Of a DNA stretch of 64,000 bases, positions 1 to 10,618 are shown one piece after another (position 1 is the first letter of the stretch; each line of letters starts with the position of its first letter). The notes below the pieces were generated by a model. That model was not told where the DNA came from and made no database searches. It was given only the letters and a program-made list of their open reading frames with translations. The DNA lies in the NCBI GenBank assembly GCA_947258705.1, contig CAMYJA010000007.1, positions 208,424 to 272,423 of the forward strand. Reading direction: 5' to 3'. Source of the stretch: an uncultured Hyphomicrobiaceae bacterium. GTDB taxonomy: Bacteria; Pseudomonadota; Alphaproteobacteria; Rhizobiales; CAMYJA01. Both the position numbers and the translations under genes were made by a program.

Positions 1-2
1 TC

Positions 3-659
3 AATGGTGGCGACAAGAATTGGGGAGAGGCGCCGCCCTATGAAACGCTGGCACGGCGCGCCTGCGCGGCTGCATCGCCGGATTTTTCGCTCGGCTCTTC
101 AGGCGCCGGGTTTGGCGCGACCACGGCCGATTGCAAGGGCGGGATCGGCAGTGCCTCGCTGGCTCTTGAGAACGGGCTTATGGTTGGCGTTTTGGCGGCC
201 GTCAATGCGGCCGGATCGGCGACAGTCGGGAGCAGCCGGCATTTCTGGGCGGCACCGTTCGAGCTCGATGAAGAATATGGCGGTTACGGCCTGCCCGATC
301 CGCTCCCCGGTGATGCGCACGAGGTCCGGCTCAAGGGCGGCAGCCGGCAGAACACCACGCTCGGAATTGTCGCCACCAATGCGCGGCTTGGCAGGGCGGA
401 GCTGCACCGGCTGGCCGTCATGGCGCAAACCGGTCTCGCCAAGGCCTTGTGGCCGGTTCATACGCCGCTCGACGGCGATGTGGTGTTTGCGATTTCCTGC
501 GGCGCGTTGGATCTGGAAAATCCGTTTGCCGATCTGGCCGAACTCGGCGGGCATGCGGCAAACGCCATGGCGCGCGCGATCGCCCGCGGCGTCTATGAAG
601 CGCAATCGTTCGGAGATGCGTGGCGCGATCCTCCTTCACATCGTGAAATGCATGGCTGA
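3..659 (+). CDS. P1-family (S58) aminopeptidase, C-terminal part, cut by window edge
   Basis: The frame is open from the first bases and ends in TGA, giving 218 residues of a protein that starts outside the window. The sequence looks like the DmpA/NylC (peptidase S58) family, Ntn-type hydrolases that cleave themselves into two chains and act as aminopeptidases or amide hydrolases. The telling part is the Asn-Thr-Thr-Leu-Gly stretch near 351-365, followed by ATNARL: in this family the Thr (or Ser) after the cleavage site becomes the N-terminal nucleophile. The upstream SLALENGLMVGVLAAVNAAG segment is also typical. The gene precedes purB by about 165 bases and has no visible functional link to it. 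The family is fairly certain; the substrate is unknown. Confidence 0.8.
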   Translation, partial: NGGDKNWGEAPPYETLARRACAAASPDFSLGSSGAGFGATTADCKGGIGSASLALENGLMVGVLAAVNAAGSATVGSSRHFWAAPFELDEEYGGYGLPDPLPGDAHEVRLKGGSRQNTTLGIVATNARLGRAELHRLAVMAQTGLAKALWPVHTPLDGDVVFAISCGALDLENPFADLAELGGHAANAMARAIARGVYEAQSFGDAWRDPPSHREMHG

Positions 660-825
660 TCCCGGGCGTGCCGCACAGGAATCCGGCGGCATGACAATAT
701 TGTGGAAATCCTGCATGCAAACATGCGTTTTCGGTGGTATTGCCTATGACTGATATGTTCTAGAACTTGAGCAATTTTTCAGCCTGACAATTCGGGCAAT
801 CCTCCATCATTTGAGCGGAGTACAC

Positions 826-2127
826 ATGATACCGCGTTATTCAAGGGCCGAGATGGCCGATATCTGGACGCCCGAGAGCAAGTTCCGCATCTGGTTCGAG
901 ATCGAAGCCCATGCGGCGACGAAACTTGCCGATCTCGGCATTATTCCGGCAGAGGCCGCCGAGGTCATCTGGAAAAAGGGCGGGGACGCGGTTTTCGACG
1001 TTGCGCGCATCGATGAAATCGAAGCCGAGGTCAAGCATGACGTCATCGCCTTCCTCACTCATCTGGCGGAGATCATCGGCCCTGAAGCCCGCTTCGTGCA
1101 TCAGGGCATGACGTCGTCGGATGTTCTCGACACCTGTTTCAATGTGCAGCTTATGCGGGCGTCCGATCTTCTGATTGCCGATATAGACGGGCTTCTGGCG
1201 GCCCTTAAAAACCGCGCCCTTGAGCACAAGGACACGATTTGCATCGGCCGCAGCCATGCCATTCATGCCGAACCGGTGACGTTCGGGCTCAAACTGGCGC
1301 AGGCTTATGCCGAGTTTGACCGCTGCAAGTCCCGTCTTTTGTCCGCACGCGAGGAAATTTCAACCTGCGCCATATCCGGCGCTGTCGGCACATTTGCCAA
1401 TATCGATCCGTCGGTCGAGGAATTTGTCGCCGAGCAGATGGGGCTTACCGTGGAGCCCGTCTCCACCCAGGTCATCCCTCGCGACCGCCATGCCATGTTT
1501 TTTGCGACACTCGGCGTGATCGCCTCCTCGATCGAGCGTCTGGCGGTCGAGATACGGCATTTGCAGCGCACGGAGGTTCTCGAAGCTGAAGAATATTTTT
1601 CGCCGGGCCAGAAGGGCTCGTCCGCCATGCCGCATAAACGCAATCCCATCCTGACCGAAAACCTGACGGGGCTGGCGCGGATGGTTCGGGCCTATGCCAT
1701 GCCGGCCATGGAAAATGTGGCTCTCTGGCATGAGCGCGACATATCCCATTCGAGCGTCGAGCGGATGATCGGTCCAGATGCCACGGTGACGCTCGATTTT
1801 GCCTTGTCGCGGTTGAGGGGCGTGATCGAAAAGCTCGTCGTTTACCCCGAGCGCATGGAAGACAATCTCAACAAGCTCGGCGGGCTCGTTCATTCCCAGC
1901 GCGTTCTATTGGCACTGACGCAGGCCGGCGTGGCGCGCGAGGACGCCTACCGGCTGGTTCAGCGCAATGCCATGAAGGTCTGGGAGGAGGGACGCGACTT
2001 TCTGACCGAACTTCTCGGCGATGACGAAGTCCGGGCCGCCCTTACCGAAGACGACATCCGGGAAAAGTTCGACATGGGCTATCACACCAAACATGTCGAC
2101 ACGATTTTCGCGCGCGTGTTCGGATGA
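826..2127 (+). CDS. purB: adenylosuccinate lyase
   Basis: PurB catalyses two steps of purine synthesis: release of fumarate from SAICAR and from adenylosuccinate. The 433-residue length fits the short bacterial form. The fumarase/aspartase-superfamily signature GSSAMPHKRNP lies near residues 263-273, and HQGMTSSDVLDT near residues 94-105 is the usual substrate-binding segment. I chose the ATG at 826, preceded by GAGCGGAG; a TTG at 811 would add five residues. It leads the purine cluster here but is separated from purC by about 0.9 kb and an opposing gene, so it is probably transcribed separately. Confidence 0.96.
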   Translation: MIPRYSRAEMADIWTPESKFRIWFEIEAHAATKLADLGIIPAEAAEVIWKKGGDAVFDVARIDEIEAEVKHDVIAFLTHLAEIIGPEARFVHQGMTSSDVLDTCFNVQLMRASDLLIADIDGLLAALKNRALEHKDTICIGRSHAIHAEPVTFGLKLAQAYAEFDRCKSRLLSAREEISTCAISGAVGTFANIDPSVEEFVAEQMGLTVEPVSTQVIPRDRHAMFFATLGVIASSIERLAVEIRHLQRTEVLEAEEYFSPGQKGSSAMPHKRNPILTENLTGLARMVRAYAMPAMENVALWHERDISHSSVERMIGPDATVTLDFALSRLRGVIEKLVVYPERMEDNLNKLGGLVHSQRVLLALTQAGVAREDAYRLVQRNAMKVWEEGRDFLTELLGDDEVRAALTEDDIREKFDMGYHTKHVDTIFARVFG

Positions 2128-2141
2128 AGGCTTTACCTTTG

Positions 2142-2269
2142 CATCCTTCGAGACGGTGCCTTTGGCACCTCCTCAGGATGAGGATGGCGGGTGCGGGACG
2201 GGAAACCAAATAAAAGCCTCATGGTGAGGAGAGCTCGTGGCACAGCCACAGCTCGTCTCGAACCATGGG
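2142..2269. repeat. REP-like paired palindromic element
   Basis: Just after purB there are two imperfect palindromic halves. The first begins ATCCTTCGAGACGG and turns back as CCTCCTCAGGATGAGG (2143-2183). The second begins CCTCATGGTGAGGAG and ends CGTCTCGAACCATGG (2217-2268). A related half recurs at 49694-49734 in this window. I recall the same paired motif as a dispersed intergenic repeat in Hyphomicrobiales-type genomes. It may act as a transcript 3' structure for purB. No coding capacity is seen. Confidence 0.65.
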
Positions 2270-2282
2270 CATAACGTCGCAC

Positions 2283-2606
2283 TCAGGCGTCGTTCTCGAT
2301 CTGATTGATGGCTTCGTGCATCAATTCGTCCATGGTGCGGCGGATCTGGTGATCCGACTGGTCGATGTTTTTGGCATCGAAGTCGCCGCGGATTTTTCGG
2401 AAAACGTCTTCATCGCCCGGTTCGGCGAAATCCGCCTTGATGACGGATTTGGCATATTCGTCCGCCGCATCGCCATCGAGCCCCATAAGGCCGGCCGCCC
2501 ACAGGCCCAGGAGCTTGTTTCTGCGCGCTTCGGCCTTGAATCTAAGCTCCTGATCATGGGCAAATTTCTTCTCAAATCCCTTCTCGCGATCGTCAAATGA
2601 TGACAT
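2283..2606 (-). CDS. DUF1476 protein, ATP synthase zeta-type inhibitor
   Basis: A 107-residue protein beginning MSSFDDREKGFEKKFAHDQE and continuing KAEARRNKLLGLWAA. It belongs to DUF1476, the family of the zeta subunit that inhibits F1Fo-ATPase hydrolysis in Paracoccus and other alphaproteobacteria. The charged N-terminal segment corresponds to the inhibitory region in the characterised protein; the rest is a helical bundle. It lies opposite the purine genes between purB and purC, a placement I recall from many alphaproteobacteria. Its role as an ATPase inhibitor in this organism is inferred from the family. It is cytoplasmic with no signal peptide. Confidence 0.88.
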   Translation of the reverse strand: MSSFDDREKGFEKKFAHDQELRFKAEARRNKLLGLWAAGLMGLDGDAADEYAKSVIKADFAEPGDEDVFRKIRGDFDAKNIDQSDHQIRRTMDELMHEAINQIENDA

Positions 2607-3019
2607 GATCAGAACTCCCTGGTATCGCTCTTGTTATTGATGTCTCGTGTTGCGCCGTGCAATTTTACGGAACTGGCGTTCCAGCACGTCTCCTGCAGTG
2701 AAATACTCTCTCATGTCTTTGAAATCAATGCTAGAAATTCAGAGTTTCCCACAGCAACATTTCAACTGGTCAGATTGATTGTTTCGCACACGCGCATCCG
2801 CTAATGTGCCGCCCGATAGCCAAAGTGATTCCATAATGGATATGAAATTTGGTCTTAATCGCGAGATAGCATGAAAAATCCGATATCTCGAAACGGTTCT
2901 GTTGTTTCGAAGCCAGGTTGCAAACGGATTGCAACGGGATTGTTCATGGATTTCGTCGCGTTTCTGCCTAAACTCTCATTTCCCAAGCGCATGAGCAGCA
3001 TGACTGAAAGGTTTGAGTT
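2607..3019. other. Intergenic region between zeta-inhibitor gene and purC
   Basis: This stretch separates the divergently oriented DUF1476 gene and purC, so it should hold both promoters. I see no convincing ORF, RNA gene or riboswitch, and no clear -35/-10 pair that I would commit to. The purC ATG is preceded by GAAAGGTTTGAGTT, a modest ribosome site. Confidence 0.4.
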
Positions 3020-3796
3020 ATGAACCGCCGACGACGCATTTACGAAGGCAAGGCCAAGATCCTCTATGAGGGACCGGAACCGGGCACGCTCATTCAGCAT
3101 TTCAAGGACGATGCCACCGCCTTCAACAATAAAAAGCACGAGGTGATCGAGGGCAAGGGCGTGCTCAACAACCGGATTTCCGAGCATATATTCCTTATGC
3201 TCGCGGAAATCGGCGTGCCGACCCATTTTCTCAAGCGCCTGAATATGCGCGAGCAGCTCATTCAGGAAGTCGAGATCATTCCTGTCGAGGTTGTGGTCCG
3301 CAATATCGCCGCGGGATCCATCGCCAAACGGCTCGGCATTGACGAGGGCACGCGGCTGCCGCGATCCATCGTGGAGTTTTATTACAAATCGGACGATCTC
3401 GACGATCCGATGGTCACGGATGAGCATATCACAGCGTTTGGCTGGGCCAATCCGCAGGAACTCGACGACATGATGGCTCTGGCTCTCAGGATCAACGATT
3501 TTCTGACGGGGCTTTTTCTGGGCATCGGCATTCGGCTTGTCGACTTCAAAATCGAGTTCGGACGCCTTGAGGAAAACGACACCCTGCGGATCGTGCTGGC
3601 CGATGAAATCAGTCCCGATTGCTGCCGTCTGTGGGATATCGAAACGGATGAAAAGCTCGACAAGGATCTGTTCCGCCGCGATATGGGCGGTCTTGTGGAC
3701 GCTTATCAGGAAGTGGCGCAACGTCTCGGCATTCTGGCCGAAAGCCGTCCTGCCGCGGGTTCGGGGCCGGTTCTCGTGACCGACAACTCAAACTGA
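3020..3796 (+). CDS. purC: phosphoribosylaminoimidazole-succinocarboxamide (SAICAR) synthase
   Basis: PurC joins aspartate to CAIR using ATP, the seventh step toward IMP. The 258-residue product begins [19 protein letters not shown], with the ATP-binding YEGKAK motif at the N-terminus. [11 protein letters not shown] near residue 94 and [14 protein letters not shown] near residue 195 are the family's substrate-binding signatures. It starts the purC-purS-purQ-purL run; purS follows after 57 bases. The C-terminal tail after residue 245 is not conserved. The identification is secure. Confidence 0.96.
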   Translation: MNRRRRIYEGKAKILYEGPEPGTLIQHFKDDATAFNNKKHEVIEGKGVLNNRISEHIFLMLAEIGVPTHFLKRLNMREQLIQEVEIIPVEVVVRNIAAGSIAKRLGIDEGTRLPRSIVEFYYKSDDLDDPMVTDEHITAFGWANPQELDDMMALALRINDFLTGLFLGIGIRLVDFKIEFGRLEENDTLRIVLADEISPDCCRLWDIETDEKLDKDLFRRDMGGLVDAYQEVAQRLGILAESRPAAGSGPVLVTDNSN

Positions 3797-3853
3797 TCAG
3801 GCCAGGAGACCGGCCGACTGGACAACGAGTGGGACAACGAGTGGGAGAATGAC

Positions 3854-4099
3854 ATGAAAGCTCGAATAAAAGTTACGCTCAAGACGGGTGTGCTCGATCC
3901 TCAGGGCAAGGCCATCAAAAACGCACTGGGTGCGCTTGGATTTGAGGGCGTCGAGGATGTCCGGCAGGGCAAGTTCATCGAGGTTGAACTCGACCAGTCC
4001 GACCCGGAAGCGGCGAAAACTGAGGTCGACCGGATGTGCCGCGACCTTCTCGCCAATATGGTCATCGAAGATTATGATTTTGAGATCGAGGCGGCGTAA
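3854..4099 (+). CDS. purS: FGAM synthase subunit PurS
   Basis: An 81-residue protein with the PurS pattern KARIKVTLKTGVLDPQGKAI at its start and GVEDVRQGKFIEVEL in the middle. PurS is the small dimeric component that bridges PurQ and PurL in the three-part formylglycinamidine ribonucleotide synthase. It lies 57 bases after purC and 3 bases before purQ. The leader carries a 12-base tandem duplication (GACAACGAGTGG twice, 3821-3844) whose last copy runs into the GTGGGAG ribosome site. Confidence 0.95.
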   Translation: MKARIKVTLKTGVLDPQGKAIKNALGALGFEGVEDVRQGKFIEVELDQSDPEAAKTEVDRMCRDLLANMVIEDYDFEIEAA

Positions 4100-4102
4100 G
4101 CG

Positions 4103-4792
<690 letters not shown>

Positions 4793-4804
4793 GGGCATTG
4801 ATCG

Positions 4805-7042
4805 ATGACAGAGGCCGCAATAGACATTGAAAAAGAAACAGGTTCCGCGATTACGCCGGAACTCGTGGCCGAGCACGGTCTGACGACGGACGAATATGAC
4901 CGCCTGCTCGAAATTATCGGACGCGAACCGAGTGTCACGGAGCTCGGCATTTTCTCGGTTATGTGGTCCGAACACTGCTCCTATAAATCATCGCGTTTCT
5001 GGCTGAAAAAGCTTCCCACGACCGGTCCGCAGGTCATTTGCGGCCCCGGCGAGAACGCAGGCGTCGTCGATCTCGGCGATGGCGATGCGGCGATTTTCAA
5101 AATGGAAAGCCATAATCATCCCTCCTATATCGAACCCTATCAGGGGGCGGCCACGGGTGTCGGCGGCATCATGCGCGATGTCTTCACAATGGGTGCGCGC
5201 CCCATAGCCAATATGAACGCGCTCAGATTCGGTTCGCCGGATCATCCGAAAACCAGGCATCTTGTCTCGGGAGTGGTCGCGGGTATCGGCGGATACGGCA
5301 ATTGCATCGGCGTTCCCACTGTTGGCGGAGAGACCAATTTCGATGCGCGTTACAACGGTAATATTCTCGTCAACGCCATGTGCGTGGGGCTCGCGAAGAC
5401 AGACAATATTTTCTATTCGGCCGCCAAGGGCGTCGGGTTGCCGGTGGTCTATGTCGGATCAAAAACCGGCCGCGACGGCATTCACGGCGCAACCATGGCA
5501 TCGGCCGAGTTTGACGACGATACGGACGAGAAACGCCCGACGGTTCAGGTCGGCGACCCCTTCACCGAGAAACTTCTAGTCGAGGCCTGTCTCGAGCTGA
5601 TGGCAACGGACATGATCATTGCCATTCAGGACATGGGAGCCGCGGGGCTGACTTCCTCATCTGTCGAGATGGCGGACAAGGGCGGGGTCGGCTTCAACCT
5701 CGATCTCGACAAGGTTCCACAGCGCGAAGCCAATATGACGGCTTATGAAATGATGCTGTCCGAAAGCCAGGAACGCATGCTGATGGTTCTGCGCCCCGGC
5801 ACCGAGCAGGCGGCAGAGGAGATCTTCAGGAAATGGGATCTCGATTTCGCAATTGTCGGCGAAACCACGGATTCGGGCCGGCTCATCGTTTCGCATTCCT
5901 CTGAAGGCGGCGTCGTGGCCGACCTTCCCGTGGCGAAACTCGCCGATTCCGCGCCCGTCTATGAGCGCCCCTGGGTGAAGACGACTCCCCCCGAGACGCT
6001 CGATCCGAAAGATGTGAAAACCCCCGACAGCCTCCTTGGCGCACTCGCGCAGATGATGGGCTCGCCCCATCTCTGCTCAAGGCGCTGGATTTGGGAGCAA
6101 TATGATCACATGGTGATGGCCGACACGGTGGCGCGGCCGGGCGGCGATGCCGCCATGGTCCGCGTGCACGGCACGAATAAGGGCCTTGCCATATCCTGCG
6201 ATGTGACGCCGCGCTATACCCAGGCCGATCCTTATGAGGGCGGCAAGCAGGCAGTGACGGAATGTTGGCGCAACCTGACAGCTACAGGCGCCAAACCGCT
6301 CGCCATTACCGACTGTCTGAACTTCGGCAATCCGGAGCGGCCCGAGATCATGGGGCAGTTCGTCGGCGCCATCGAGGGTATGGCTGAAGCCATTTCGGCA
6401 CTCGACTTCCCGGTCGTCTCGGGCAATGTGTCGCTTTACAACGAAACCCAGGGCGAGGCCATTCCGCCCACACCCGCCATTGGCGGCATCGGCCTTATCG
6501 ACGATGTAGCGAAACGGGCGAATATAGCTCTCACGGGTTCGGGCGACCGGCTGATCGTGATCGGTGCAAACAAGGGACATCTCGGCCAGTCGATTTATCT
6601 CGATGTGATTGCGGAAGATGCAAAGGGCGCGCCGCCGCGCGTCAATCTGGCGGATGAAATCAAGGCCGGGAACATGGTGCGCAGCCTTATTCATGCGGGC
6701 AAGGTCCGGGCCGTGCACGATGTCAGCGACGGCGGTCTTCTCGTCGCCATAGCGGAAATGGCCCTTGCCGGTGGCACCGGCGCCCATTTGAACGTTTATG
6801 AGGGCGATCTCCCGGCCCATGCCTTCTGGTTCGGGGAAGATCAGGGACGTTATGTTCTGGCCGTTCCAATGCAGAATGTGGACAGCATTCTCGATCAAGC
6901 CCGCGCGCTCGCCCTACCCGCCCTGAAAGTGGGACGGACCGGGGGCGACAAGCTCAGCATCGAGGAATCGGGCGGCATCGCCCTGTCTGAGCTTCGCGAA
7001 GCCCATGAAGGCTGGTTGCCAAACTACATGGAGATAAGCTAA
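4805..7042 (+). CDS. purL: FGAM synthase large subunit PurL (short type)
   Basis: A 745-residue protein of the small PurL type that needs PurS and PurQ, in contrast to the ~1300-residue fused enzyme of enterobacteria. It converts FGAR, ATP and ammonia to FGAM. Recognisable parts are [12 protein letters not shown] near residue 53, [23 protein letters not shown] near residue 99 and the later GNVSLYNE near residue 540, typical of the repeated ATP-binding AIR-synthase folds. It is the last gene of the purine run; the next gene, bolA, is 175 bases away. Confidence 0.96.
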   Translation: MTEAAIDIEKETGSAITPELVAEHGLTTDEYDRLLEIIGREPSVTELGIFSVMWSEHCSYKSSRFWLKKLPTTGPQVICGPGENAGVVDLGDGDAAIFKMESHNHPSYIEPYQGAATGVGGIMRDVFTMGARPIANMNALRFGSPDHPKTRHLVSGVVAGIGGYGNCIGVPTVGGETNFDARYNGNILVNAMCVGLAKTDNIFYSAAKGVGLPVVYVGSKTGRDGIHGATMASAEFDDDTDEKRPTVQVGDPFTEKLLVEACLELMATDMIIAIQDMGAAGLTSSSVEMADKGGVGFNLDLDKVPQREANMTAYEMMLSESQERMLMVLRPGTEQAAEEIFRKWDLDFAIVGETTDSGRLIVSHSSEGGVVADLPVAKLADSAPVYERPWVKTTPPETLDPKDVKTPDSLLGALAQMMGSPHLCSRRWIWEQYDHMVMADTVARPGGDAAMVRVHGTNKGLAISCDVTPRYTQADPYEGGKQAVTECWRNLTATGAKPLAITDCLNFGNPERPEIMGQFVGAIEGMAEAISALDFPVVSGNVSLYNETQGEAIPPTPAIGGIGLIDDVAKRANIALTGSGDRLIVIGANKGHLGQSIYLDVIAEDAKGAPPRVNLADEIKAGNMVRSLIHAGKVRAVHDVSDGGLLVAIAEMALAGGTGAHLNVYEGDLPAHAFWFGEDQGRYVLAVPMQNVDSILDQARALALPALKVGRTGGDKLSIEESGGIALSELREAHEGWLPNYMEIS

Positions 7043-7217
7043 TGAATTCATATATGTTGATTTGTGAATGAATTTGGCTTGAAACCCGGCCTATTATAAG
7101 CAGCCCGGTGTTCCCAATGCGTTCGCTGCGGCATGACAGGGCTTGTATTTTTGGCCCTTCGAACCCAGATTTTGAACAGATTACGTCTCATTTCACCAAG
7201 CGGAGTAGAATACAGTC

Positions 7218-7457
7218 ATGCCAATGGAAGCGTCGGAAATCGAACGTCTCATCAAGGCAAAACTGCCGGATGCCCAGATTGTCCTTCAGGACACACGCGG
7301 CGACGGCGATCACTATTCGGCGAATATCGTGTCGGAAGCCTTTCGCGGCAAATCGCGTGTTCAGCAGCACCAAATGGTTTACGAGGCGCTTGAAGGGCGC
7401 ATGGGCGGCGTGCTGCATGCACTCGCCTTGCAGACATCAGCGCCGGAAAATAATTAG
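7218..7457 (+). CDS. BolA/IbaG family protein
   Basis: A 79-residue BolA-fold protein (MPMEASEIERLIKAKLPDAQ, then GDGDHYSANIVSEAF, RVQQHQMVYEAL). BolA proteins pair with monothiol CGFS glutaredoxins to hold or transfer [2Fe-2S] clusters. The conserved C-terminal His is present in LHALAL. The gene lies 85 bases upstream of a CGFS glutaredoxin gene, the classic partner arrangement. ATG codons at 7218 and 7224 are both usable; I took the first. Confidence 0.92.
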   Translation: MPMEASEIERLIKAKLPDAQIVLQDTRGDGDHYSANIVSEAFRGKSRVQQHQMVYEALEGRMGGVLHALALQTSAPENN

Positions 7458-7542
7458 CCTTGTCAAATAATCTGTCTTATCAATAAATTCGATTATTAAA
7501 TTTCCCCCTCCCCTCACCCGGGGCTCAATACGGAGTAAAGAA

Positions 7543-7902
7543 ATGTCAGAACCGACAGAACAGAATGTGCAGGACTGGATCCGCAAACAGGTTGCCAATA
7601 ACGATGTGGTCCTTTTCATGAAGGGCAACAAGAATTTTCCGCAATGCGGATTTTCCAGCCAGGTCGCGCAGATCCTCGGCCATCTCGGCGTCACGTATGA
7701 AGATGTCAATGTGCTCGAAGACATGAGTGTCCGCGACGGCGTCAAGGCGTTTTCGAACTGGCCGACCATTCCTCAACTTTATGTCAAAGGCGAGTTTGTC
7801 GGCGGCTGCGACATCGTTACGGAAATGTTTCAGGCCGGTGAGCTGCAGCAGCATTTGACCGAGAAGGGCGTTCCCTTCCAGTCCGCGGCGTCGAACGCCT
7901 GA
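7543..7902 (+). CDS. grxD: monothiol glutaredoxin, CGFS type
   Basis: A 119-residue protein with the active-site motif CGFS at residues 35-38 (FPQCGFSSQ), preceded by VVLFMKGNK and followed by [20 protein letters not shown], all diagnostic of Grx4/GrxD. Members bind a [2Fe-2S] cluster between two monomers with glutathione, or with BolA, and deliver it to target proteins. Its neighbour bolA supports that role. The ribosome site is weak (GGAGTAAAGAA upstream of 7543). Confidence 0.95.
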   Translation: MSEPTEQNVQDWIRKQVANNDVVLFMKGNKNFPQCGFSSQVAQILGHLGVTYEDVNVLEDMSVRDGVKAFSNWPTIPQLYVKGEFVGGCDIVTEMFQAGELQQHLTEKGVPFQSAASNA

Positions 7903-8005
7903 TTGCGCATCATTTTCGGCTTGATCTCGGCGCCTGACGACTTGGCGCTGTGCCGCCCGTCGGCCATCCGGCGGCTGCGGCCCTTGTTAGCAAGGAAGGC
8001 AGAAC

Positions 8006-8518
8006 ATGAGAAGCATGTCCGTGGGTGGCCGTAAATTTCTTCTCAGCCTGATCATTGTTGCCGCATCCGTCTGCCTTGTCCTGGGGCTGATACTGCCCAT
8101 AGTGAAGCTCTCCCAATTCTATGTGTTGACCGACGAACATTCGCTGATCTCGATCGTGCGCGCCCTGTATCAGGACGGGGAGATTTTTCTCAGCGCCATC
8201 ATCATGATTTTCTCGATTGTCATACCGATTTTGAAAATCGTCTACCTGCTTGCCGTCGCGACAATCCCGGAAGGCGATGACATGGGGCGGAACAGGATGC
8301 TGCATCGCATGGAATGGCTCGGCAAGTGGTCGATGCTCGACGTTCTGGTCCTGGCCCTGATGATTTTTTACATCAAATCGTCCGGCATCGCGGATGCCTC
8401 ATCGCAACCGGGCATCTATCTCTTTTTCAGCGCCGTGCTGCTGACAATGCTCGCCCATGGCTGGGTCAAAGGGCCCGAGGTATCAAAAACCAGGGACGAT
8501 CAGGGCGGTAATCCTTAA
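8006..8518 (+). CDS. PqiA-like (paraquat-inducible protein A) membrane protein
   Basis: A 170-residue inner-membrane protein with about four transmembrane helices (roughly residues 10-30, 52-75, 105-125 and 133-152). LPIVKLSQFY, ILKIVYLLAV and LGKWSMLDVLVLALMI match the single PqiA-domain family; GKWSMLDV is characteristic. PqiA proteins act with MCE-domain lipid carriers at the envelope in enterobacteria, but no MCE gene is beside it here. A good AAGGAAGG ribosome site precedes the ATG. The next gene starts 28 bases later. Confidence 0.85.
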   Translation: MRSMSVGGRKFLLSLIIVAASVCLVLGLILPIVKLSQFYVLTDEHSLISIVRALYQDGEIFLSAIIMIFSIVIPILKIVYLLAVATIPEGDDMGRNRMLHRMEWLGKWSMLDVLVLALMIFYIKSSGIADASSQPGIYLFFSAVLLTMLAHGWVKGPEVSKTRDDQGGNP

Positions 8519-8546
8519 ACGGCCGGGCTCGGGAATTGTGCGATAC

Positions 8547-9677
8547 ATGGCGGCACTCGAGACATTCATTCGCGTCACTAGGCCCTATCTTCTTCACGCG
8601 TGCCTATTGGAAATCCTGTTCAGCACCCTTGTCGTGTTGTATGTCCAGTCCCAACCGGCCCATTCCGATGACGACTGGGCCCGGCACGCGCTTGAGCGCA
8701 GCCTGCATCCGCCCATCGGGCTACCCGAGTTGAAAGTCCCGAAAAGCGACCCCCTCACTGCGGCAAAAATCGGCCTGGGCGCCAAGCTTTTCTTTGACGA
8801 CCGCCTGTCACGCGACAATTCCATGTCCTGCGCCTCTTGTCATGTTCCCGAACAGGGCTTTACCAGCAATGACACGCCCACTGCCACGGGAGTTGGGGGC
8901 CGTGCTCTGCGCCGAAACGCGCCGAGCCTTTTCAATGTCGGTTATATGAAACGCCTGTTTCATGACGGACGCGAGGGGGACCTTTCCGCTCAGGTCTGGG
9001 GGCCTCTCCTTTCACCGCTGGAAATGGCCAATGCGTCGCCCTCGGAAATCATTGCCAGGATCAATAGCCTCAGGGACTATCGCGGTCTCTTTCAAACGGC
9101 CTATGGCCGCCCCGCAGACGCACGCAATCTCGGTCAGGCCCTGGCCGCCTATCAGCGCAGCCTGCTGTCGGCGAATGCGCCCTTCGACCGCTGGCGGCTT
9201 TTTGGTGAGGCGGACGCGATGCCATTGAGCGCCAGGCGCGGATTTTCACTGTTCACGGGAAAGGGCGGTTGCGCCCGGTGTCACACTGTCGAGGATGGTT
9301 ATGCGCTTTTTACCGATCATCAGTATTACAATACCGGCATCGGTGCACAGTCGGCCGCGGGCGGTGGCGCTATGGGCGATTTAGGCCGGATGGCGGTCAG
9401 CCGGGACCTCGCGGACATCTACCGCTTCAAGACGCCGGGCTTACGCAACGTCGCCCTCACCGCACCCTATATGCATGATGGCTCGATCGCCACTCTCAAG
9501 GATGCGGTCAGGTTTTACAACAGGGGAGGTGCCGCCAATCCCGGTCTGCACGCCTCGATCAAGCCGCTTGGGCTCAACGATCGGGAGATCGACGATCTCG
9601 TCGCCTTTCTCCAGGCGCTGACGGGCAGCAATGTCGATGCGCTTATATCAGAGGCCCGCAATGCGTTTGACCGCTAG
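8547..9677 (+). CDS. di-haem cytochrome c peroxidase / MauG family protein
   Basis: A 376-residue exported di-haem protein. A hydrophobic segment near residues 15-35 ends in QSQPAHS, consistent with a signal peptide. The two haem-binding sites are CASCH at residues 95-99 and CARCH at residues 242-246. FKTPGLRNVALTAPYMHDGSI near the C-terminus is the family's distal ligand region. Members reduce H2O2 in the periplasm (CcpA) or oxidise protein substrates (MauG). There is no neighbour that fixes the substrate. I chose the ATG at 8547; a GTG at 8538 is possible, and the longer frame overlapping the pqiA-like gene is unlikely. Confidence 0.88.
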   Translation: MAALETFIRVTRPYLLHACLLEILFSTLVVLYVQSQPAHSDDDWARHALERSLHPPIGLPELKVPKSDPLTAAKIGLGAKLFFDDRLSRDNSMSCASCHVPEQGFTSNDTPTATGVGGRALRRNAPSLFNVGYMKRLFHDGREGDLSAQVWGPLLSPLEMANASPSEIIARINSLRDYRGLFQTAYGRPADARNLGQALAAYQRSLLSANAPFDRWRLFGEADAMPLSARRGFSLFTGKGGCARCHTVEDGYALFTDHQYYNTGIGAQSAAGGGAMGDLGRMAVSRDLADIYRFKTPGLRNVALTAPYMHDGSIATLKDAVRFYNRGGAANPGLHASIKPLGLNDREIDDLVAFLQALTGSNVDALISEARNAFDR

Positions 9678-9692
9678 CGCGCAATCCGCACG

Positions 9693-10310
9693 TTAGCGCG
9701 AGTAAAACTCGATCACCAGATTGGGTTCCATATGGACCGGATAGGGTACATCGGAGAGGACGGGCGTGCGGACGAATTTGGCGTTCATCTTGCTATGGTC
9801 GGCATCGATATATTCCGGCACTTCCCGCTCCGGCGATTGCGAGCCCTCGATGACGAGCGCCAGGTCGCGCGACTTTTCCTTGACCTCGATGACGTCGCCT
9901 TCCTTGCAACGGTAGCTCGGAATATTGACCCGTGTGCCATTGACCTTGACGTGGCCATGATTGACGAACTGGCGGGCCGCGAAAACCGTCGGGACAAATT
10001 TTGCGCGGTAAACGATCGCGTCGAGGCGGCGTTCCAGAAGGCCGATGAGATTTTCCGACGTATCGCCCTTGATACGCTCGGCTTCCTTGTAAATGGCCTT
10101 GAACTGTTTTTCGCTGATATTGCCGTAATAGCCCTTGAGCTTTTGTTTGGCGCGCAATTGCAGGCCAAAATCCGATAATTTGCTGCGCCGGCGCTGGCCG
10201 TGCTGGCCGGGACCGTAATCGCGCTTGTTGACGGGGCTTTTCGGACGCCCCCAGATGTTCTCGCCCATGCGGCGGTCGATTTTATATTTTGCGTTCAGGC
10301 GCTTGCCCAT
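9693..10310 (-). CDS. rpsD: 30S ribosomal protein S4
   Basis: A 205-residue S4 with the alphaproteobacterial N-terminus [20 protein letters not shown] and the S4 RNA-binding motif ([31 protein letters not shown], residues roughly 93-123). It binds 16S rRNA early in 30S assembly. It lies alone, away from the alpha operon, which is usual in this class. It converges on the di-haem peroxidase gene with only 15 bases between stop codons. Confidence 0.97.
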   Translation of the reverse strand: MGKRLNAKYKIDRRMGENIWGRPKSPVNKRDYGPGQHGQRRRSKLSDFGLQLRAKQKLKGYYGNISEKQFKAIYKEAERIKGDTSENLIGLLERRLDAIVYRAKFVPTVFAARQFVNHGHVKVNGTRVNIPSYRCKEGDVIEVKEKSRDLALVIEGSQSPEREVPEYIDADHSKMNAKFVRTPVLSDVPYPVHMEPNLVIEFYSR

Positions 10311-10481
10311 TTTTCACTGCTCCGTATCGGAAATGATGTAACGATCAATATGAAGCATGCCCTCCTCTCTCCAGTGCTCCCCTGAAAATTCGGGACCAAC
10401 GGGAATGACAGGCCGCGTGCGCAGAAATCCAGATTCTTTCGAAAATTCCTTTGCCGCGAGCCGCAGGCACACAAAAGCAAT

Positions 10482-10503
10482 TGCGGGCCGATTGGGGCCC
10501 GCA
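10482..10503 (-). terminator. Candidate hairpin downstream of the 10619-11257 gene
   Basis: TGCGGGCC at 10482-10489 pairs perfectly with GGCCCGCA at 10496-10503 around a 6-base loop. On the minus strand it is followed by a T-rich but interrupted run (ATTGCTTTTG), so it could end transcription of the upstream minus-strand gene before rpsD. The rest of the 10311-10618 gap shows nothing I recognise. Confidence 0.45.
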
Positions 10504-10618
10504 AGTGCTCGTCTTATGAGCGATATGGCCCCCTCTGTCAATGGCCGCGCTCAATTATTCGCAGGGTTGAACAGAGCTGGTCACGCCCTGCCCTTTATGA
10601 ACGGCCAGAGTGACGCGT

